A program made the translations under genes and the position numbers. Below are positions 6,457 through 9,811 of a stretch of DNA of 9,811 bases, one piece after another. The first letter of the stretch is position 1; each line of letters opens with the position of its first letter. This stretch comes from Alphaproteobacteria bacterium (GTDB lineage: Bacteria; Pseudomonadota; Alphaproteobacteria; Rhizobiales; Rhizobiaceae), in the NCBI GenBank assembly GCA_017308345.1, contig JAFKFE010000532.1, forward strand, positions 1 to 9,811, written 5' to 3'. The notes under the pieces are model-generated. The model saw only the letters and a list, made by a program, of their open reading frames with translations, ran no database searches and was not told the DNA's origin.

Positions 6457-7335
6457 ATGACCCTCGACACCTACCGTCCGCGCCGTTCGGTGCTCTACAT
6501 TCCCGCCTCGAACGACAAGGCGCTCGCCAAGATCGGCTCGCTCGCCTGCGACGCCGTCATCATCGATCTCGAGGACGCCGTCCTGCCCGCCGACAAGGTT
6601 GCCGCGCGCGACAAGGTCGCCGGCATTCTTGCCGGCTCCGGACGGCGCTGCGAGCTGGTGGTGCGCATCAATCCTTTGGCCAGCGAATGGGGCGCCGACG
6701 ACCTCTCGGCCGTGGCCAGGGCCGAGCCCGACGGCATCCTCCTGCCCAAGGTCGGCACGCCGCGCGACATCCTCGAGGCCGGAGACCTGCTCGACGACAA
6801 TTCCGCGCCGGACGGCGTGAAACTATGGGCGATGGTCGAGACGCCCAAGGCGCTGCTCAACATCGGCGCCATCGCCGAGCTCGGCCGCGACCCGGCCTCG
6901 CGCCTGGCTTGTTTCGTTGCCGGAACGAACGACCTGGTGAAGGCGACCGGCATTCTGGCGACGCCCGACCGGCGCTATCTGATGCCCTGGCTGATGCAGC
7001 TCGTGCTCGCCGCGCGGGCCGGCGGCCTCGACGTCATCGACGGCGTCGCCAATGATTTTCGCGACCTCGACGCCTTTGCCCGCGAATGCGCCGAAGGGGC
7101 GGCCATGGGCTTTGACGGCAAATCGCTGATCCACCCCGCCCAGATCGAGCCGGCGAACCGCGCCTTTTCGCCGTCGCCCGAGGCGTTGGCCACGGCGCGC
7201 GCGATCAGGGACGCCTTCGCGAGGCCGGAAAATGCCGGCAAGGGCGTCATCGCGCTGGACGGCCGCATGGTCGAGCGGCTGCATCTGGCGCAAGCCGAGA
7301 AACTGCTGGCGAAGGCCGCGGTCATCGGCGCATGA
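6457..7335 (+). CDS. CoA ester lyase of the CitE / HpcH-HpaI family
   Basis: A 292-residue Mg2+-dependent enzyme of the citrate lyase beta / malyl-CoA lyase family. The start RRSVLYIPASNDKALAK (9-25), the DLEDAV motif (37-42), VRIN (69-72), MVETPKALLN (126-135) with metal ligand E128, GTNDLVK (156-162) with metal ligand D159, and MGFDGKSLIHPAQI (217-230) are all in the family order and spacing. Family members cleave or form 3-hydroxyacyl-CoA C-C bonds (malyl-CoA, methylmalyl-CoA) or hydrolyse malyl-CoA; the sequence alone does not decide which. No citrate lyase alpha or gamma genes are adjacent, so true citrate lyase is unlikely. Length is normal. ATG 6457 gives the usual N-terminus. Cytosolic. 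Confidence 0.9.
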   Translation: MTLDTYRPRRSVLYIPASNDKALAKIGSLACDAVIIDLEDAVLPADKVAARDKVAGILAGSGRRCELVVRINPLASEWGADDLSAVARAEPDGILLPKVGTPRDILEAGDLLDDNSAPDGVKLWAMVETPKALLNIGAIAELGRDPASRLACFVAGTNDLVKATGILATPDRRYLMPWLMQLVLAARAGGLDVIDGVANDFRDLDAFARECAEGAAMGFDGKSLIHPAQIEPANRAFSPSPEALATARAIRDAFARPENAGKGVIALDGRMVERLHLAQAEKLLAKAAVIGA

Positions 7336-7371
7336 TGCGCGGGGCGCGACAATCATGATCAGAGACGAAAA

Positions 7372-7578
7372 ATGAAACTCTACCGTTTTCTGTCCGGTCC
7401 GGACGATTCAACCTTCTGCCACAAGGTGACCGCGGCCCTGAACAAGGGCTGGCACCTGTTCGGCTCGCCGACCTATGCCTATGACAAGAAGACCAAGTCG
7501 ATGCGCTGCGGCCAGGCCGTGGTCAAGGATGTCGAGGGCCAGGAATACACGGCCGACACCAAGCTCAGCGACTGGTAG
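7372..7578 (+). CDS. Small DUF1737 protein
   Basis: A 68-residue protein recognisable as DUF1737 from its layout: MKLYRFLSGPDD at the start, then ALNKGWHLFGSPTYAYD (22-38) and CGQAVVKDVEG (46-56). No signal peptide, membrane helix or catalytic motif is visible. The molecular function of the family is not known to me. It starts 36 bp after the lyase stop on the same strand with no terminator between them, so the two are probably one transcript. The ribosome site is weak (a purine-rich GAGACGAAAA before ATG). Confidence 0.85.
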   Translation: MKLYRFLSGPDDSTFCHKVTAALNKGWHLFGSPTYAYDKKTKSMRCGQAVVKDVEGQEYTADTKLSDW

Positions 7579-7584
7579 TACAGC

Positions 7585-7646
7585 CGATCTCCCCCACAAA
7601 GGGGTCCCTTGTGGGGGAGATGCCCGGCAGGGCAGAGGGGGGGGCG
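7585..7646 (+). repeat. Hairpin-forming rhizobial intergenic repeat
   Basis: A perfect 13-bp inverted repeat, ATCTCCCCCACAA (7587-7599) and TTGTGGGGGAGAT (7609-7621), with an inner GGG/CCC pair, is followed by GCCC-GGCA-GGGC and a run of eight G (7637-7644). I recall this CTCCCCC...GGGGGAGATGCCCGGCAGGGCAGAGGGGG type as a dispersed element in Mesorhizobium. It fills most of the 104-bp gap between two convergent genes, so the hairpin may end transcripts from both sides, though neither side has a T-run. Confidence 0.7.
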
Positions 7647-7682
7647 AAGGAACGAGGCGTCAGCCGCCAGATCGACGCAATC

Positions 7683-8120
7683 TCAGCCCGCCGCCGCCTG
7701 CTCGGCCGCCTCCTCGATCCGCTCCATGTCGTCGTCCGACAGGCCGAAATGGTGGCCGATCTCGTGGATCAGCACATGGGTGACGATGTCGCCCAGCGTC
7801 TCCTCGTTCTCGGCCCAATAATCGAGTATGGCGCGGCGGTAGAGCGTGATGCGGTTCGGTCCCTCGCCGGTCTGCGGGTTCCAGCGCTCGGCGATGCCGC
7901 GCCCCTCGAACAGGCCGAGCAGGTCGAAGGGCGTCTCCAGCGACAGGTCGTCCATGATCTCGTCGGTCGGAAAGTCGGCGATCTGGATGATGATCTCGCC
8001 GGTGAGCGCGCGGAACTCGTCCGGCAGATGGGCATAGGTCTCCAGCGCCAGAAGCTCCATCTCGTCGATCGACGGCGAGAGCTGGTCGTGCCAGGTGCGT
8101 GTCTTGTAGATGCGGGCCAT
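7683..8120 (-). CDS. Minimal zincin-type metallopeptidase family protein
   Basis: A 145-residue protein of the small metallopeptidase family often labelled zincin_1 (PF06262). Near the C-terminus THVLIHEIGHHFGLSDDDMERIE carries the extended zinc motif HExxHxxGxxD: H119, E120, H123, G126 and D129. Upstream, the segment FDLLGLFEGRGIAERW and the ITLYRRAILDYW strand-helix are usual in this family. Its substrate is not established as far as I know. There is no signal peptide, so it should be cytosolic. ATG 8120 is preceded by AAAGGACG at good spacing and by a clear promoter (8141-8169). It is transcribed divergently from imuA. All zinc-binding residues are intact. Confidence 0.9.
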   Translation of the reverse strand: MARIYKTRTWHDQLSPSIDEMELLALETYAHLPDEFRALTGEIIIQIADFPTDEIMDDLSLETPFDLLGLFEGRGIAERWNPQTGEGPNRITLYRRAILDYWAENEETLGDIVTHVLIHEIGHHFGLSDDDMERIEEAAEQAAAG

Positions 8121-8140
8121 GAAACGTCCTTTGAACCCGG

Positions 8141-8169
8141 CATATAGGCTTTCGCGCCGATGGAGGCAA
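8141..8169 (-). promoter_or_regulatory. Promoter of the metallopeptidase gene
   Basis: Read on the - strand, TTGCCT (8169-8164) and TATATG (8146-8141) are separated by exactly 17 bp. The expected start of transcription near 8134 leaves a leader of about 14 nt that includes the AAAGGACG ribosome site. Confidence 0.6.
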
Positions 8170-8207
8170 ATGAGCCGGTAGGGCGTTCGCTTTCAGGGTA
8201 AAAGGCG

Positions 8208-8223
8208 AAGGAATAAATTCCTT
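8208..8223. promoter_or_regulatory. 16-bp palindrome between divergent promoters
   Basis: AAGGAAT (8208-8214) and ATTCCTT (8217-8223) form perfect 7-bp arms around AA. It sits between the metallopeptidase promoter and the imuA control region, so it could be an operator for either, but no regulator can be named. Confidence 0.35.
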
Positions 8224-8260
8224 GCGAGTCTGCTTGACTCTCCCGGCCGCCTCTGGAATC

Positions 8261-8280
8261 TATAAGAACATAACAGGAAC
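8261..8280 (+). promoter_or_regulatory. LexA (SOS) box overlapping the imuA -10 region
   Basis: GAAC (8266-8269), seven bases, GAAC (8277-8280) is the reverse complement of the direct-repeat LexA box GTTC-N7-GTTC of alphaproteobacteria. It abuts a TATAAG -10-like hexamer (8261-8266), so LexA would occlude the promoter until DNA damage. A TTGACT at 8234-8239 is the best -35 candidate, but its 21-bp spacing is long. The distance to the imuA ATG at 8304 is 23 bp. Confidence 0.85.
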
Positions 8281-8303
8281 AATTGCTGCCGGAAGTGAAC
8301 GTC

Positions 8304-9311
8304 ATGGCGATGAGCGCCGTGGCGCGGGAAACTGTTTTTGCCCTGCGCCGCCAGATCGCGAGGATCGAGGGAACGCTGCCCGAGCGCCTGCAGGCGCCGG
8401 CGCCCGGCGTGCCTGCGGATACCGCCGGCTCGGATATGACACTTGTCCGGCGCGGCCTCGCCGTGGCTTCGGCGGACGCCTTCCTGCGCACCGGCATCGA
8501 GCGCCTCGATGCCGCGCTCGGCGGCGGCCTGCCCAAAGCGGCGCTCAGCGAGATCCATGGCCTGGAGACCCGCGATGCCGGCGCTGTCGCCGGCTTCGCG
8601 CTCTCGCTCGTGAGCCTGATTCTCAAGGAGAAGCAGGGCCTTCCGGTCCTGTGGGTCGGCACGGCGGAAATCTTTCACGAGGCGGGCCTGCCCTATGCCA
8701 GGGGCCTACATGCCCTGTTCGGCATCGCACCGGAGCAATTGCTGTTTTCCGAGGCGCCGAAGCTGCTGGACGCGCTGTGGATCGCAGAGGAGGCCGCCCG
8801 GATGACGGCCTTCGCCGCCGTCATCCTCGAAATCCGCGGCAGCCCGCGGCTTCTCGACCTCACCGCCACGCGCCGGCTGCACGCCCGCGCCCAGAACGCC
8901 GGCAGGCCAGTGCTTTTGCTGCGCCAGGCCGGCGAGGCCGATCCCACCGCCGCCCCGGTGCGCCTCATCGTGTCGGCGGCGCCCGCAGCGAGCCGCGAGA
9001 CGGTCGCCGGGCCGCTCGCCGGCTCGATCGGCCGCCCCGCCTTCAAAGTCGATATCGGCAAGAGCCGCACGGCCCTGCCCGGACAATTCACACTGGAGTG
9101 GACCCCCGATGAGCACGCTTTTGCAGAAAGAACAGAGAATTCTGTCGCTGTGGTTCCCGCACCTGCCCGCGGAGCGGATCCTGCGCCAGCGCCTGGGGCG
9201 CTCCTGGCGTTCCCGGCCCTCGCATCATTTGCCCCCATCGCACCCACCTTTGGTGATCAGCCATCGCGACAACAACACCCAGCGCATCGCGGCCCTCGAC
9301 GAGCGGGCTGA
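8304..9311 (+). CDS. imuA: ImuA, SOS mutagenesis RecA-like protein
   Basis: ImuA of the imuA-imuB-dnaE2 mutasome, a RecA-related protein needed for damage-induced translesion synthesis. TGIERLDAALGGGLPKAALSEIHG (about 63-86) is the family hallmark. The segment where RecA has its P-loop (LETRDAGAVAGFAL) lacks a GK[ST] motif. LPVLWVGTAEIFHEAGLPYARGL and ATRRLHARAQNAGRPVLLLRQ are further typical blocks. ATG 8304 is chosen because GGAAGTGA ends about 5 bp upstream; TTG 8285 and ATG 8310 are less likely. The open frame gives 335 residues, but the last 67 overlap imuB and are Ala/Pro-rich, beyond the usual end soon after the LEWTPDEHAF segment. The long tail is therefore probably incidental read-through in a GC-rich frame. 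Control by LexA is indicated by the upstream box. Confidence 0.9.
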   Translation: MAMSAVARETVFALRRQIARIEGTLPERLQAPAPGVPADTAGSDMTLVRRGLAVASADAFLRTGIERLDAALGGGLPKAALSEIHGLETRDAGAVAGFALSLVSLILKEKQGLPVLWVGTAEIFHEAGLPYARGLHALFGIAPEQLLFSEAPKLLDALWIAEEAARMTAFAAVILEIRGSPRLLDLTATRRLHARAQNAGRPVLLLRQAGEADPTAAPVRLIVSAAPAASRETVAGPLAGSIGRPAFKVDIGKSRTALPGQFTLEWTPDEHAFAERTENSVAVVPAPARGADPAPAPGALLAFPALASFAPIAPTFGDQPSRQQHPAHRGPRRAG

Positions 9312-9811
9312 GGCGCTGAAGCTGAAGCGCGGCATGGGCATTGCCGATGCCCGCGCCATGCATCCCTCGATCGATGTGGTGGAGGCCGACCCGGAGGCCG
9401 ACCGCCGCCTGCTCGAAGGCCTTGCCGACTGGTGCGACCGCTACACGCCGCTGGTGGCGATCGACGCCGAGGACGGGCTGTTCCTCGACGTCACCGGCTG
9501 CACGCATCTCTTCGGCGGCGAGCGCGCCATGCAGGAGGAAATCCTCACCCGCTTCCTCCAGCAGGGTTTTGACGTCCGCGCCGGCCTCGCCTCCACGCCG
9601 GGCGCCGCCTGGGCGGCGGCGCGCTTTCATGGCGACCGTATCGTAGCCCTCGGCGAGGAAGAGGCGCTGCTTTCGCCGCTGCCATTGTCGGCGCTGCGCA
9701 TCGCGCCGGAGACCCGCGCCAGCCTGGAAAGCGTCGGCCTGCGCACCGCCGGCGCGGTGATGGCCGCGCCCCGCGCGCCGCTCGCCCGCCGTTTCGGCGC
9801 CACTCTACTTT
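9109..9811 (+). CDS. imuB: ImuB, inactive Y-family polymerase-like protein (5' part)
   Basis: The frame from ATG 9109 is open to the window end (234 codons), so only the N-terminal half is present. GGAG at 9095-9098 precedes the start. ILSLWFPHLPAERI (11-24) replaces the metal-binding DMDxFF motif of Y-family polymerases, with Trp and Pro where the aspartates would be. AEDGLFLDVTGCTHLFGG (120-137) aligns with the SIDExxLDVT motif but has Gly for the catalytic Glu. GLASTPGAAWAAARF (159-173) is the usual palm segment. This fits ImuB, a non-catalytic scaffold that links the beta clamp, ImuA and DnaE2; the clamp-binding motif would lie outside the window. It overlaps imuA by 203 bp in another frame. 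dnaE2 is expected downstream. Confidence 0.93.
   Translation, partial: MSTLLQKEQRILSLWFPHLPAERILRQRLGRSWRSRPSHHLPPSHPPLVISHRDNNTQRIAALDERAEALKLKRGMGIADARAMHPSIDVVEADPEADRRLLEGLADWCDRYTPLVAIDAEDGLFLDVTGCTHLFGGERAMQEEILTRFLQQGFDVRAGLASTPGAAWAAARFHGDRIVALGEEEALLSPLPLSALRIAPETRASLESVGLRTAGAVMAAPRAPLARRFGATLL

Noticed and set aside
7328..7340. GCGCAT-G-ATGCGC palindrome over the lyase stop codon
   Set aside because: Short, inside a coding end, and a one-base centre cannot form a stable loop; probably chance.
7637..7644. Run of eight G as a phase-variation switch
   Set aside because: It lies outside any gene or promoter, within a repeat between convergent genes, so length change would not alter a reading frame.
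8222..9112. 296-codon + strand frame overlapping imuA
   Set aside because: Arg/Ala/Pro-rich shadow of the imuA frame.

Overview
The window looks like chromosome of an alphaproteobacterium of the Rhizobiales, most likely Mesorhizobium or a close relative. The basis is uniformly high GC with strong GC3 in most genes, an imuA-imuB mutagenesis operon preceded by an alphaproteobacterial GAAC-N7-GAAC LexA box, and intergenic repeats of a type I recall as abundant in Mesorhizobium. The genus is an inference from recall, not from a search. No phage, transposase, CRISPR array, tRNA or rRNA gene is visible.

Layout. (1) 3-44: probable last codons of a + strand gene entering from the left. (2) 97-1422, + strand: an ArsR-type repressor and two SRPBCC (AHSA1-like) proteins. 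Their promoter carries a perfect inverted repeat between the -35 and -10 boxes, and the repressor's start codon lies so close to the -10 that the mRNA is probably leaderless. (3) 1462-5921, - strand, transcribed right to left: an OmpR-type response regulator, a membrane histidine kinase overlapping it by 13 bp, a FOXRED1-like FAD oxidoreductase 22 bp further on, and, after a 104-bp gap with a hairpin, a lower-GC3 glycosyltransferase-like gene. (4) 5922-6456: a 535-bp gene-free stretch with degenerate repeats and small palindromes. (5) 6457-7578, + strand: a CitE/malyl-CoA-type lyase or thioesterase and a small DUF1737 protein. (6) 7585-7646: a hairpin-forming repeat, related to a worn inverted copy upstream of gene block 5. 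(7) 7683-8120, - strand: a minimal zincin-type metallopeptidase. (8) 8304-9811, + strand: SOS-controlled imuA and the 5' part of imuB, cut by the window end.

How genes work together. The repressor/SRPBCC block looks like a self-regulated small-molecule-responsive cassette. The two-component pair is positioned to be co-expressed with the FAD oxidoreductase, suggesting but not proving that the signal concerns its substrate or redox state. ImuA and ImuB would act with DnaE2, probably encoded to the right, in DNA-damage-induced translesion synthesis. I see no convincing wholly new system. The least ordinary items are the two-component/FOXRED1-like pairing, the operator-in-promoter leaderless ArsR cassette, the 203-bp imuA/imuB overlap and the inverted repeat copies around the lyase block.
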